From: Pseudogymnoascus destructans
Taxonomy: Eukaryota; Ascomycota; Leotiomycetes; Thelebolales; Thelebolaceae
DNA: 64,000 nt
Assembly: GCF_001641265.1 (NCBI RefSeq)
Contig: NW_020167552.1
Location: 62,001 to 126,000, forward strand
Reading direction: 5' to 3'
A model generated the notes under the pieces. That model had not been told where the DNA came from, searched no databases, and saw only the letters and a list, made by a program, of their open reading frames with translations. This document shows positions 34,201 through 45,470 of this stretch, piece by piece (position 1 is the stretch's first letter; each line of letters starts with the position of its first letter). A program made the translations under genes and the position numbers.

Positions 34201-36793
34201 GGCTGCGATAGGTCCATAAGGAGCTGAGCGGTGTTGAGTCTTGAGTCTCCCTTCAACGATGGCCACATGTTGCGAATTCTTCTGAAGACGGCGGCACACA
34301 GTGTCTCCCCTCCCGGCCCGACCTCGCCCTGGGCAATAGAAGCCAAGACCTGGAACCCCTCTTCATCGTTGGGGATTACTACTGCAACAGCCTCGTCATT
34401 GTACGCCGATACATCAACGTGCTCCGCCTCGCAATTCTCCTTAGCGGCCTGGAAAGATATATAAGCCAAATTTTGTAGCACCGGTAGTAGAAGTTTGGTC
34501 CTGGTGGTGGTAGTAACTCCTCGGACCTCGTTCAACGCAAGGAGCAGCTTGTACTTGGCGGCATACAGCGGCGTGTAGACGACATGGCTGGCCAAGTTAG
34601 TCAAGACCGCCAAACGCAGAGCCTGCGAGATTTTTGCGGGCTGCTTCATTGGAGAATCTGTCGACTCCTTTGAACCATTTAGGCTCTTCTCGATGATTGA
34701 CACAATGTGCTTCTTGTCGATAACACATTCCTCCAGGCCGGGGCAAATGATGTCCCGGAGCAGTCGCGCTGCATTCTCAACGGTCATCCACGAAACACTC
34801 GCTGCATTCTTTCCTTTTCCATAAATAGACTTTTCGGCCCATATCTTGAGACCCTTGGTCTTCTTCAACTCTGCATCTGCTGGGTATCTTTGGGCTAATC
34901 CAAGGGCCATCGCAGAAGCTGCTCTCCTGACCTTCAGTGCTTGATCGCCGAGTGCAATGATGACATATGGAATGAGACCCTGTAGGTCGACAGACTCGCT
35001 CATAGCATTGTCCAAGCTATGGGTAGCGCGCTCCAGCGCAGCCGTGCGCGCCAGAACAGGATATGGACCGGACCAAACGGTACTATAGAAGCTGAAGTAC
35101 CTAACTGTGTGGTTTTTGTCTGTTTTTAATGCTTGATCAAAGTCGTCCAGGTTCTCTTTCGTCGCCAATGCCGCCACGAATAAATGGAAAAACTTGTGGA
35201 ATGGCGGCGCATCCGAGAGTGACAGGAATGAGTTGTCATCGTCTGGGAGTTGCTTAAGGAGAGCATGCAAGTCTTCGGATGGAACCTCGCTGGCCTCATC
35301 CGCATCTCCCATCTCAACATCTCCATCTGGCGCCGATTGGATGAGCTTTGGGCGAATGGATGCTTGAAGCTTCAGTTCCAATTCGTCAATATCAACGCTG
35401 GCATCATCCATAGCTTTCCTTGCAATGACACCCGGTTGGCCGGGGTACTCTGCTAATGTAGTCAGTGCCCTTGCGAGATCCTGGCGAACATGTCCCTTGG
35501 GGTCGATATCCTCATCTATTCTGTAGGCAACTAAGAGCAGTGACTTAACGACCACAGTTCCCTGAGCCCCGCTTAACAGCTGATTCTGAACAATATGTCC
35601 GATCAATGGCAGGACAGTGGCGTCTCCGGACTTGCCCAGCCTGTCGACCAGCGCAAGGACAATGCCGTTGGCGAGTTTGTCGATCCGGCGGGACTTGGAG
35701 ATCTCGAGGAGTAGCTCGGGAAGGCCGTCCACTTTCAGAAGCTCTTTTGTGACACGCTTGGTCATCTGCTTCGCCCCTCTCTGCTGCGCCAGAATCGATA
35801 GGCATACGAGCCCGGGAATAAAGGTTTCCGTGGTCCATCCGAGGACAACTGCCTCCATCATAGCAGTTAGAAGCTTGTCATTCAAGCCACCCTTTGATGC
35901 CATTATGGAGAGTAGCATGTAGCACCCAATCCTCAATCCAGGGACCTTCTTCATAGCCAATCCCTCATTCAGAGTTGGGCCTAGACGAAGGATGATCTCC
36001 TCCTGGTTTTGGGCTTGCACGGCCTCTCGGCCAGAGCGCGCCTTGTCCAGCATTCCGCTCACAGCCTCGGTCATAACTCCCGCCCAGAAGGAGATGAGAG
36101 CCGGGTAGTTCTGGCGAGCATTGCATATCCTCACCACGTAGGAGTTTAGCAGTGTTGAGAGGGTAGGGTCATTAGTCGCTGCGAATACGATCGCGTGGCG
36201 CGGTGGGTGAGTTAACGATCGAACATAAGGATGTAGGAATCTGTATTGCGCAGGCAGATTTGTGGGTAGGATTGATAGAAGTGTTGTAAATGCTGGTAGG
36301 GTATGGTACGGTAAGAACGTCGTAAGTAAAAATGCAGTATTGTACTCGTGTATCCTATTAGACGCGGTCAGTACCTCTGGTCGATTTTGCAATTATCCTA
36401 TGCGGAATCCCCGTACCTAAATCTTCGAACAAGCCACTCAACGGCTTTTATAGCTGGATTTAATCGTAACCTCGCTCCGACCAAGCCAAGGAATGCCTCC
36501 AGCCTCTTATCCAGCTCCGCATTCTCAGCGGCGGTCATCTGCGTCCTATCCTGCTGCAGGCTCTGCTCGCCAAAGATGCTGCGCTGGAAATCCATAAACC
36601 TGCCATCGAGCAGACACAGCTCCTGGAAGCCCTCATGGCATAGTGTATACAGCGAATCGAAGCTCTGGGAGGCGGCGATGCGCGGCTCGAAGATCAGAGA
36701 CTTGGAGTGGGCGGCCTTTTGCGCTTTGAGGTCGAGCGACTTGGTGGAGGTAGCGGCTATCTGCGACAGCTGGGCCGCAAGGGAGGTCGCCAT
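31291..36793 (-). CDS. UTP10: U3 small nucleolar RNA-associated protein 10
   Basis: A nucleolar HEAT-repeat scaffold of the t-UTP/UtpA complex of the small-subunit processome, needed for 18S rRNA maturation and optimal rDNA transcription. Three exons: 36417-36793, 32238-36354 and 31291-32190, with introns of 62 and 47 bp (the second has CTAAC), giving 1797 residues; yeast Utp10 is about 1770. The start MATSLAAQLSQIAATSTKSL and AVEWLVRRFRIHEYN across the first splice are highly characteristic. HEAT-like helices fill the protein. The BP28CT region falls at roughly residues 1500-1680, ending in the second splice (ALREYLDIL), and the last 100 residues carry HEAT repeats plus an acidic ELQEDEDEEVERE. 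No anomaly seen. Confidence 0.97.
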
Positions 36794-37793
36794 GGTTGTA
36801 TTGGAATCGCGCCCGTGGAGGCCTCTAAGATTGTTGAATGGCGGGCATCACAGCGTCGTTGGGGCAGGAATTGACCTTGGGACTTCTTTCGCAGCAGTTC
36901 TTTCTCAGTATCACCAAAACTTTTTTGGGGGTGCTATCTCGAATTGCCGGCAGTGACCGCCTATACAAACTGGGTCTAGCGTAATCGATTCTGTTAGGTT
37001 ACTTAGAGAGCATAATGTGATCACGTGATTTGATGATGGTGCCTTAGTCATCAATTTTCATCTTGATTTATTTTAGGTTTTGTTGTCACGTGCATCTGAG
37101 ACTTTCCGATAAAGCCGATGAGTTAAAGATTACAGCACAATTACGTAGGGACGTACTATTCCGAGATTCTGACAGCTGCAGGACAACAGCCTCACTATGA
37201 AGTCACACTCTATAAAAAAGGTTTCAAAAAAAACGAATAAAAATCAGTAAAAAAGATGGTACCCTGCATTTCCCAGGCCGCATCGGGATTACGCCTGTTT
37301 CTCTACCCTGTCGTGTGGCTGTGTCACTGGATGATAAACTCCGTATGACTATCTCATTCTCTCCATATGTGAGTCAAAACTGCCAACCACCTACACCCAG
37401 TTACACCCACACCAACCAATCACGCCTCAACCCACACCCATCTCATCATCCTCACTTTACTACGCCGCCTATTAGCATCACCGACTCACACCTTCATACA
37501 CCATAAAGTTGGAAGTACTCGTGACTCCAGTGGGGCAGGAAGGAAGCCTGGCCTGGAAGGTTACGCCTCGGGAGGAACGGGAGGGGGTCATCGTCATCTC
37601 TATAAAGGTTTGCTACTTCTCCTTGGCTTCATATTCTCTCGTCTCACTTCCTTCTCTACACTTTCTACTCTTGCCACTGGCAAAGTGATAGTTTTTCCTT
37701 TTCTCGTGGTTAATCCCCGTCCATTTTCCCCATCTCCTGGTCGAAAGAAAATCATCTCTATTTCCTATAACCTCGATTTCCGCTCTCGCAAAC
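36794..37793. other. intergenic, upstream of UTP10
   Basis: Contains GATCACGTGATTTG (near 37019) and GTCACGTGCATC (near 37085) and a CA-rich stretch near 37400-37500. No gene supported. Confidence 0.55.
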
Positions 37794-38174
37794 ATGGTCA
37801 TACCGGGCACCACACTAGTCACCATACCGGTCCCCTCCTTCCCCCAAAACCGTCGCCGCATGCGTCGCGGGGCACGCAAACGCCACGCCCTCTCCCGCAA
37901 AGTCGATCCGCGCGACGAGTACCGTGAGGGCGCCTTCTTGGCACACGACACGGCGTTCTTGCCCCTCTCACCCCCCTTCCCACGCGGCGGCGCACAGCCA
38001 CAGTCGCTCGATCGCAGCTGGCTGGCATGGATGGCGCACGAGGTGCGGCGCGAGGAGGAGGACGAGCAGTGCCGCCTCTTCGGGGGCGATGCAGACGATG
38101 ACGTAAGTCTCTGTGCCAGTATGCTCGCCGTCGTGTATGCTCTGTGGGGGGACATCGATTATACCGATCCCTAG
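37794..38174 (+). CDS. hypothetical protein, possibly first exon of a longer gene
   Basis: A 126-codon frame starting MVIPGTTLVTIPVPSFPQNR, with an Arg-rich stretch (RRRMRRGARKRHALSRK), then WLAWMAHEVRREEEDEQ and DADDD. A strong donor (GAC followed by GTAAGT) lies at 38111-38112 in frame, so the last 20 residues may be intron. An acceptor AG at 38369-38370 would keep phase and join to the next hypothetical frame. I do not recognise the product. Good third-position GC content and the donor site support a real gene; its structure is unsettled. Confidence 0.45.
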   Translation: MVIPGTTLVTIPVPSFPQNRRRMRRGARKRHALSRKVDPRDEYREGAFLAHDTAFLPLSPPFPRGGAQPQSLDRSWLAWMAHEVRREEEDEQCRLFGGDADDDVSLCASMLAVVYALWGDIDYTDP

Positions 38175-38317
38175 TTCTGCAGACTGCAGATACATGCGCA
38201 CGTCTACACCCATCACTTCTTTCAGTCCTTTAAACCACTTATCAACCCACTCCACTCACTCCACTACACCACCTCACCTCTCTATCCACCATCTCACCTT
38301 ATCTCCACTCCACCACC

Positions 38318-38953
38318 ATGTCAGTCTCAATGGGGACTCAAGACAAAGGAGACGAGCTTATACAAGCACAGGCGTTGCGCGCTCTTGGCATCTTGTACGA
38401 TTCCATCCGCGATGACGGCGAGAAGAAGAGCGAGGCACCCCCACCGGCGTCTGGAGTTTCCACTGCTGGCATCAACAACGAGAACAACGACAAGGACAAC
38501 GACAAGGACAACGACAAGGACGAGGGCAACGACAAGGACGAAGACGAGGACAAGGATATTAACTTCCCCCCTCTCCCCTACGGCCTCCACAACGTCCTTT
38601 CCAAACCAGCAAAACTCACAAAAACAATGAGACGACACAACTCCCGGCGCACACCCCTGACCATCCCCACGCCCCCCCTCTTGTCCTCCTACCTCCTGGA
38701 CGACTCTGAGATCCTGCGCCTCACCGCTATGCAATCCCCCTCGCCAGCGAAGCAGCCAAACCAACACCAGTCATTACCAACACACGCGTCGTTCCCCACG
38801 CAATTCCCCGTCCCCCTCCACACCCCCGGAGCGACGACAGACCGCACAGACAAGCCCACAGCAACTATCATCACCACCACCAAGCTCGCCGACCCATCAT
38901 GGACCCTCATCCCCCAAGACCCAGACTGGGTCCTCCTAGACGATGACTCGTAG
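38318..38953 (+). CDS. hypothetical protein with Asn/Asp/Lys repeats
   Basis: A 211-codon frame (MSVSMGTQDKGDELIQAQAL). It has a short predicted helix (RALGILYDSIRDDGEKK) and an imperfect NDKD repeat (38472-38560), then a Pro/Ser/Thr-rich C-terminus ending in SWTLIPQDPDWVLLDDDS, whose tryptophan-bearing acidic end looks conserved. No domain is recognised. It could be the 3' exon of the gene starting at 37794 or an independent gene with its own CT/CA-rich leader. Confidence 0.45.
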   Translation: MSVSMGTQDKGDELIQAQALRALGILYDSIRDDGEKKSEAPPPASGVSTAGINNENNDKDNDKDNDKDEGNDKDEDEDKDINFPPLPYGLHNVLSKPAKLTKTMRRHNSRRTPLTIPTPPLLSSYLLDDSEILRLTAMQSPSPAKQPNQHQSLPTHASFPTQFPVPLHTPGATTDRTDKPTATIITTTKLADPSWTLIPQDPDWVLLDDDS

Positions 38954-40771
38954 CAGGTCCCGTGACGTTGCTCCATCCGCGGATGGGGCGCTAGGGCTGG
39001 TCCTCGTGATTCTAGACCCCGGTTTGTGGAATTCGGGGGACGATGGCTTTATCCCGATGGATGGCTCCTAGAGACCCGAAGGTCCTGGTGGCCAGTAACC
39101 CAGCACACACACCACAGAATTGAGAGAGATAAACGGGGAAGATAGCTCGAAGTACGAGTTTATCTTGTTTCAGGCGGATGAGGCATGCTCGAAGTACGAG
39201 TGTGGAAAATATTTAAAATGGTGCCTGGGAATTAGGAAGGTAGTTGTGTGCTCGTGGACACTGAGCTCGCTGCCTATGCTGGGTTTGTGTATGATGGATG
39301 GATGTTGATGTCGCTGGTTCGACAGGGGGTGGGTGGGGGGTATATAATATCCTTCTTGCTTACCTACCTGCTTTTAGTAGTTTGAGTTAATTATTAATGA
39401 TATTTTGGAACATAATTTTTGTCTGGTTCGCTGTGATTGTGATGATTGTGATGTGAGAATATGGTAGGCAACAGTCAAGTCAGATAATCTGGGGATATAT
39501 ACACGACATCGTCGATCACGAGGCCCCAAGGCCGTCTCCGCGAGGCTTATATCCAGGGTGATATAAGTGAACCCCTCGTCGGACAAAATGTGCATATAAA
39601 GGTACAAGGGCTATGGGAGAGAATGAGAGTTGTTCGGTATCCAAGAGGTCTTGGTGGATTGAGAGAGAGACTGGATAAGATGCGGGCTGACGAGTGCAAC
39701 GTGTACTCATGACAGCAATGTGGACAAACGACAGCAACATAGGCGAGCGACAGCAACATGCACAAACGACAACAAACCATGTACCAACAACAATTTCTCG
39801 CCGACAGCAATATAAACCCAGATCGCCCATCCACTCCGTGTATCGAGCTTCCTATTCTTTGATTCGGTGCGTCGCCGGGCCCGGCCCGCCCATATGTCGA
39901 GTTTTCGGTTTGTTCATCCGGCCCGCAGGGGGTGAAGAGAGAGAGAGAGGAGAAGGAGATGTAAGAGAGAGACGAGAAGGAGACATAGGAGGAGTGGCAA
40001 GATGTAGAGTTGAGGTGAGGTATAAAGGTGAGGTAAGAGAAATGAGGTGGAGGTGTTGAGAGGAGAATGAGATGTAAGAGAGAGACGAGAAGGAGACATA
40101 GGAGGAGTGGCAAGATGTAGAGTTGAGGTGAGGTATAAAGGTGAGGTAAGAGAAATGAGGTGGAGGTGTTGAGAGGAGAGAAAGACGTGATGTGAGAATG
40201 TGAGAATACTGTGGGTTCTAGTTGGCGGTATATATAAGTTACTGCATAGTCTGGCGGGGTTGATCATGAGGCCTCCGTACCTCAAAAAGGTAGCCAGTAC
40301 TACCGATAGCAATGGACTGGCAACGTGAAATGGCAGCAACCAATCCACGCGGCGACATAACGAACTGCCTAGAATTGGAGATGTGGTAATTGGACCAGGA
40401 GTTAGAGTCGAGGGCTCACTGGACCATGGATTTGAGTCGAATGGTGCACTACGGCACCGTCGAGCAACAACAGCATCGACTGGCGACAGCAGGATGGAGA
40501 AATGACAGCAGCATTGGCAACAACGACTTCTTTCTCCTGACAGAAGTTCAAGCCCGCTAACGCGTTTTACTACGGTGATGGCGATGGTGCTAGTAATCAC
40601 AGAGCACATCGAGTAGCACAATAGCATACGCCATAATCCCAATCATTGACAACGACGACGCTTAGAACCCAAAAGAATCAATTACATGGCAAACAAAGTG
40701 CTACCTATCTCTCTATAGAACTCCCCCACCCAACCTAAACGCCATACAACCCCCTGTCCACATACCACCCC
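38954..40771. other. intergenic with tandem duplication and GACAGCAA arrays
   Basis: No gene supported. It holds a 113-bp tandem duplication and two clusters of GACAGCA-type motifs at 19-bp spacing (39711-39803 and 40485-40504). Open frames on the minus strand at 39500-40640 are repeat translations. Confidence 0.5.
39956..40181. repeat. 113-bp tandem duplication
   Basis: Two adjacent near-identical 113-bp copies (39956-40068 and 40069-40181) of purine-rich sequence starting GAGATGTAAGAGAGAGACGA. High identity suggests recent origin. Confidence 0.93.
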
Positions 40772-41433
40772 CTACTGCAGCTTCGGAAAGTCCCTTAAAA
40801 AGTGACTCGGGCACTCATACCCTCCCTTGTTAACATCCAAGTACCGCTGATGGTAGTCTTCAGCATCCCACCACTCCCCTGCCGGCAGAATCTGCGTCAC
40901 CACCTTCCCGCCCCACCACTGCTTGCTCGCCTTCTCGGTCACCTTGCACGCATCCTCTTTTTGTCCCGCGGAGTGGAAGTAGATCCCGCTGCGGTATTGC
41001 GAGCCTCTGTCCGGCCCCTGCGAGTCGCGCGTCGTGGGATCGTGCATTCGGTAGAAGAAGTCGAGAAGGGTCGTGTATGAGAGGGTGGCGGGGTCGAAGG
41101 TGAGTTGCACGGCTTCGGCGTCTGGGTTTTGTTAGCAATGCGCCATCACGTCCAAGGGCGCGGGGGGGGCTCACGGCCGGTAGACCCGGAACACACGCTG
41201 CGGTAACTGGGGCTCGTAGTGTCACCGCCGATATAACCCACGCGCGCGTCATAGAGGCCATTGTCGGCGAATTGCTTGCGGAACATGTGCTCGACGCCCC
41301 AAAAGCAGCCGGCGGCGAGGGTGGCTTTCTCCGCGCCGGCGGGGATGGGGCCAGGGGGTGTGATGGAGAGGGAGGCGCTGGAGGTGAAGGGGCGGAGGAG
41401 GCGGGAGATGAAGGTGGGCATGGTGGGTGACAT
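40772..41433 (-). CDS. MXR1: peptide methionine (S)-sulfoxide reductase MsrA
   Basis: Reduces methionine-S-sulfoxide in proteins using thioredoxin. Two exons: 41175-41433 and 40772-41121 (intron 53 bp), 202 residues. The catalytic GCFWG motif with the nucleophilic Cys is at about residues 38-42 (LAAGCFWGVEHMFRK). VGYIGG and the spliced CSGSTGHAEAVQLTFDP follow, then DFFYRMHDPTTRDSQGPDRG and QYRSGIYFHS, all family hallmarks, and the C-terminus GGYECPSHF. The first 20 residues (SRLLRPFTSSASLS) are basic and hydroxylated and could direct a mitochondrial form. A second in-frame ATG four codons later could be the start of the cytosolic form. Confidence 0.95.
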
Positions 41434-41989
41434 TTGGGGTGTGCGCGAATGTGTTTGGTGGGTAGATGATTGGGATGTAGATATTGGGAGGTGGCGCGGA
41501 GGGTTTTATTTATGAGGTTTGTGGTTGAGTGCCCTGCGGATGACGGCGGGGTGGAGACCCACGCGGGCAAAATTGAGGAAACCCCGCAGTGACGCTAAAA
41601 TATCACGATCGCGTCATCAAGCTCTCCCATCCTTGTATGATAATACAAATCATCGCTCCAGCAACTTCTCACCTCCGTAGTTTTTTATATGAAATTTAAC
41701 AATTATACTCGAGTACCTCGTTCATAGATTTATCATAAAATGTGCATAAATACTTGTGAAACTATGTATGTGTTACTGTGGAAACGAAATTCAAATTGAC
41801 GACCACCTTCTCCAGAACCCCAATTTATTATAAGTCCCAGCTATGGATTTTGACGATCTCGTACTGTCTCGACATGACAACGACCGCCTAGCATGGAACG
41901 AAGCTTAGTCAAGTCGGCCCTGTGGTATGCTAACTGGCGTCTAAATTGCGCGATAACCGCTAATGTTACGTCGCTGATCTAAAATGCGG
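41434..41989. other. intergenic upstream of MXR1
   Basis: Becomes AT-rich after 41600. No gene seen. Confidence 0.5.
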
Positions 41990-43270
41990 CTCATTCAATT
42001 TCTGCATCAAGGTGCAGTTTGAAGATGACGGAGAAGAGTGGATGTTGCGCTTCCCTATTCCTGGAAAGGTCATGTTTCCAGAGCAAAAGGTGCGAGCTGA
42101 TGTGCGACTATGAGGTACATTAGGGAAAAGACAGATATTGCAGTCCCGACTGTGATTGCTTACAGTATGGCGGATGATAACCCAAGCGGCCTTGGTCCTT
42201 TCCTTATCACGACCTTTGTTCAAGGCACACTACTGCCTTGAGCAGATTCTATAGACGAGCAGGGGATAAGGTCCTACTCAGCGTATCCCCGACTCGATAC
42301 TAGAAGTTGTATATCGGCAAATTGCAGACATCATTCTAGAACTTTCAGATGATTTCGACCAGATAGGCTCATTATCTCCAATGATGATGATGCTTGGTCG
42401 ATAGGCTTGGGGCTTCTAACACTCAATTCAAACGAAGGTGTGCAAGTTGAGCCGCGGGTTTATTCAACTACTTCCGGCTATCTACTTGACATTGCAGAGC
42501 AAGACATCCTCCATTTCGAAAAGCAGAGAAATAGTATTAGCAGTTCATCTGACGCCCGGCGGAAATACACTGCTCGCCATCTGTTCCGGGCCGCCACCCC
42601 TAGTTTCGTGTCACGAAGATACAACCAGGGCCCCTTTAAACTTTTCTGTGACGATTTCCGGCCGGGGAACATCCTTGTCGATGATTCCTTCAAGATTACT
42701 AGCATCATCGACTAGGAATGGTGTTATACTACACCCTTTCAATTTACATACTCCCCGCCCCTGGCTATATTAAAGGAGCCGGCCTATTGGAACTCTAATT
42801 CAGACGATGACCTTCTTGGCACCTACCTCTCGAAGCTTGAGATATTTATACGCATCTTGGAATAGCAGGAGTACCATCGACATATTGTGGCTGGCCAGAA
42901 CGCAAACCCGAGCCTGTCGAGTCTGATTCACAGGTCTATAGCTGACAACACTTTTTGATTCCACGAGGCCGCTAGAGACAGCTTTGCATTAGATCGAATA
43001 TACTGGTCGCGGCTTGATTCATTTTGCTATATCCTTTACGCGATCAGGACGAGAGATCCGACAGTGTTTGCCAGCAGGTGCCCACAAAGGCCTGAACGCA
43101 TTCATTGATCGAAAGATGGAACATCTCCGTCAGTATGAGTTGAAGTTGGGCGTCGAAGAGGAATGTGAGGTGGGGAATGATACATGCGATAATAGCAACG
43201 GGTCGGATCAAGCTGGCTTTCTGACGGATGATCCTCTATATTCCCGAAATATCTCCCTGTTACATTTATG
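41990..43270 (+). pseudogene. APH/choline-kinase-like phosphotransferase, decayed
   Basis: Fragments of one aminoglycoside-phosphotransferase-fold protein follow in order but in different frames. VQFEDDGEEWMLRFPIPGKV (near 42010) is the nucleotide-binding beta hairpin. Then come IREKTDIAVPTVIAYSMADD (frame changed), LFCDDFRPGNILVD (near 42640), the catalytic loop with Asp and Asn, and FKITSIID, the metal-binding Asp. A TAG follows where the family has Trp (IIDWEW), consistent with a G-to-A change. Downstream frames (PPLAILKEPAYWNS, LSKLEIFIRILE) are interrupted by several stops. Fungal genomes carry many such genes of unknown substrate. At least one frameshift and several stops make it non-functional. 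Confidence 0.8.
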
Positions 43271-43659
43271 CTAGCTTAGCGTATACTATTATACGGCGGC
43301 AGCGATAGTCGATTTTGTGAATGCTTCAAGTCAGACAAATTGATAAGTAGGCGAGATGTCAATTTAGGGGTGGATTTTGAGGTAGTTGTTATAAAAGCCG
43401 TTTGAGGAATACAAAATGTAAGTGCTTTGAAACAGAGCAATCAATTTCTTTCAAGCCTATAAGGCAAAAACTCTACTCGTGAATCCAAACAAACAAAGAA
43501 AGAAACAAAACTACATTCCTGCAAGTACCCCAATATATTCACCTCCACCCCTCACAACTTTCTTCTCCTACACCTTTCTACACCAGGTGGACTATCCACC
43601 AAGTAACAAGAGTTGGCCACACCGAATTCATTTGCAGCACTTGGCTGAATCGTCGAAGA
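43271..43659. other. promoter region of the BTB gene
   Basis: AT-rich, then A-rich leader close to the ATG at 43660. No other feature. Confidence 0.5.
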
Positions 43660-44494
43660 ATGGCTCCAAAGCGTTCTACCAAGAATGTTAAACTCACAAC
43701 CATGTACAAGTAAGTTGTATCACCGCAATTTCCTCGTGGTCTATTTCTGTTTGTACGCACATGGTATTGCTTTACTGACAAGATGAAGCTGCTTGATCAC
43801 AGGAGCCTTCTCCGACCTGAAAATTACCTGCGGTGAAAAGACCTGGAATGCCCACCGAGTGGTAGTATGTCCCAAATCGTCGTTTTTCAGAGCAGCCTGT
43901 GCTGGAAACTTCAAAGTATTGATCAGTTGATCCTCTTGATGGAGTATAGCAACTAACCATCTATAGGAAGCTACCACTGAGGTTATAAACCTTGAAGACG
44001 ACAATCCATTGATGGTGCGATTTATGATGGACTACTTGTACACGGATGACTACGACCTCGACCAAATACTTCCCGCAGGGAGCCCCAGCGAACTAAGCAT
44101 TCATATACAGATGTATTGCCTTGGGGATAAATATGATATTGAGGGTCTACGCCACGTATCCGCCTGCAAATATCGAGACTCTTTGGAAGGCCAAGAAGCG
44201 ACTTTCGAAGAATATTTAGCATCTATCCCCAAAGTCTATCTGCCACCAGTATCAAAGGATTTACAGAAAGCAGCAATCGATCACGCAAGGCTGAAGTTGG
44301 GCAAGAGCAATTGTTCGGACGAGTCAAGGTCTATGCTCAAGCGTGTCATGCAAGGGATCCCAGAATTTGGCTCTGACCTAATTGATGCCGTTCTCGCTGC
44401 GCCGGTTCCACGCATGTGCGAGGACTGCAGAGACGATGATATGCATGTGGAAAGGCTAGCCATATGTCACGTTTGTGGCGTCATCATAGAGTAA
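43660..44494 (+). CDS. BTB/POZ domain protein
   Basis: A small BTB protein of the kind strongly expanded in Pezizomycotina. Three exons: 43660-43709, 43789-43915 and 43967-44494, giving 234 residues. The first acceptor (GATGAAG) is chosen because it keeps frame; another choice is possible. The BTB fold shows GAFSDLKITCGEKTWNAHRV, VVCPKSSFFRAACAGNFKEA, INLEDDNPLMVRFMMDYLYT and MYCLGDKYDIEGLRHVSACK (about residues 20-135). The rest (to residue 234) is helical and ends in a CxxC...CxxC pattern (MCEDCRDDDMHVERLAICHV then CG) that may bind zinc. Role unknown; such proteins may act as ubiquitin-ligase adaptors. It converges with the arginase-like pseudogene 42 bases away. Confidence 0.88.
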
Positions 44495-44536
44495 ACATCA
44501 CAAGAGTATTCAAATACGCGTCGGAACTGGTAGTAA

Positions 44537-45470
44537 TTATGCCGTGACATTGTTCTTGTTGGCTCTAATGCCTCTTTTAATGGGAGACCCCACCAAACTT
44601 TTGATGCTCCGGATCGTGATAACTCCAATGTTATCTGCTCCATCGCCAGAAGGGTCAAAAGATGCCACAGTAAGTGACAGAGGACGCGTCCGCTGCACAA
44701 TAGCATAGCATCATAGCATCCAAGAAGATCCTCCTCAAACAAGCCGCCTGGCACAGAAAACTGGTTCGCCTTGCCAAGTGAGATGTCCAAAGCATCAACA
44801 TCAAAATGCAGCATTGTCAGGCCCCAGATCCTTTTTCTCCAGGAAGCCACGTAGACGCCCCGCAAACTCCATTCTGCCGCCATTCTCATCTCCCCATACG
44901 ACGTCGAACCCGGCGTTCAGAACCCGCTGTCGCTCAACCTCGTTCACATCCCGCAAGCCAACGTGCACAAGTTTCCCCCGAATATCCATCACCTCATGTC
45001 CCTGTACCGACCCTAGTATCCCCTTCCAGCACTCCCCAGCCAGCATAGCAATAGGTTGCGAGTCAAAGTAGCCGCTCACGACAGTATTGGGAGTGTTATA
45101 GTCGTCATGTGCATCAAACCATACGCAACCTAGCTTCTCTCCCGTCTCACGGGCTCTCAGAGACCGATTATACCCAGCTGCCACGCCAACGGCAGCACTG
45201 CAGTTTCCCGAGAGAATAATGGGAAATGAATTGCTGTTGTGCGCTTCGGAAACGAGAGTTGAGGTGCGACGGAACAGCTCGAAGCTGCGCCTCTCTTCTC
45301 CTTCAAACTCGTCAACTGGTTCAATCTCAATCTCGTTGACGGGTACGCCGAGGTCCTTCAACGCCTGTACAACACCCAGCGATCGGATGAAGTCTGGTCC
45401 TGCTCCGACGCCACGGTTGTAGAACCCGACGTGGTACGGTGAGGATATGATGGTGATTGATTTAAGTATC
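44537..45470 (-). pseudogene. arginase/ureohydrolase family protein, frameshifted
   Basis: A ureohydrolase-fold protein broken in at least two places. First segment: SSPYHVGFYNRGVGAGPDFI, then ILSGNCSAAVGVAAGY (in place of the usual GGDHS, as in a divergent fungal subgroup) and WFDAHDDYNTP, the metal-binding DAHxD. Near 44850 the frame shifts and continues LHFDVDALDISLGKANQFSV (the second metal site, DxD). After 44690 another frame carries LTVASFDPSGDGADNIGVIT and ends at 44537. No in-frame ATG precedes the first segment after the nearest upstream stop; ATA occurs where a start might be. The ancestral enzyme would have been a metal hydrolase of a guanidino or related compound. Now probably non-functional unless the breaks are sequencing errors. 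Confidence 0.82.

Noticed and set aside
39547..40642. Long minus-strand open frames (188 and 242 codons)
   Set aside because: They run through the 113-bp tandem duplication and read as Ser/Leu/His-rich repeat translations with duplicated segments.
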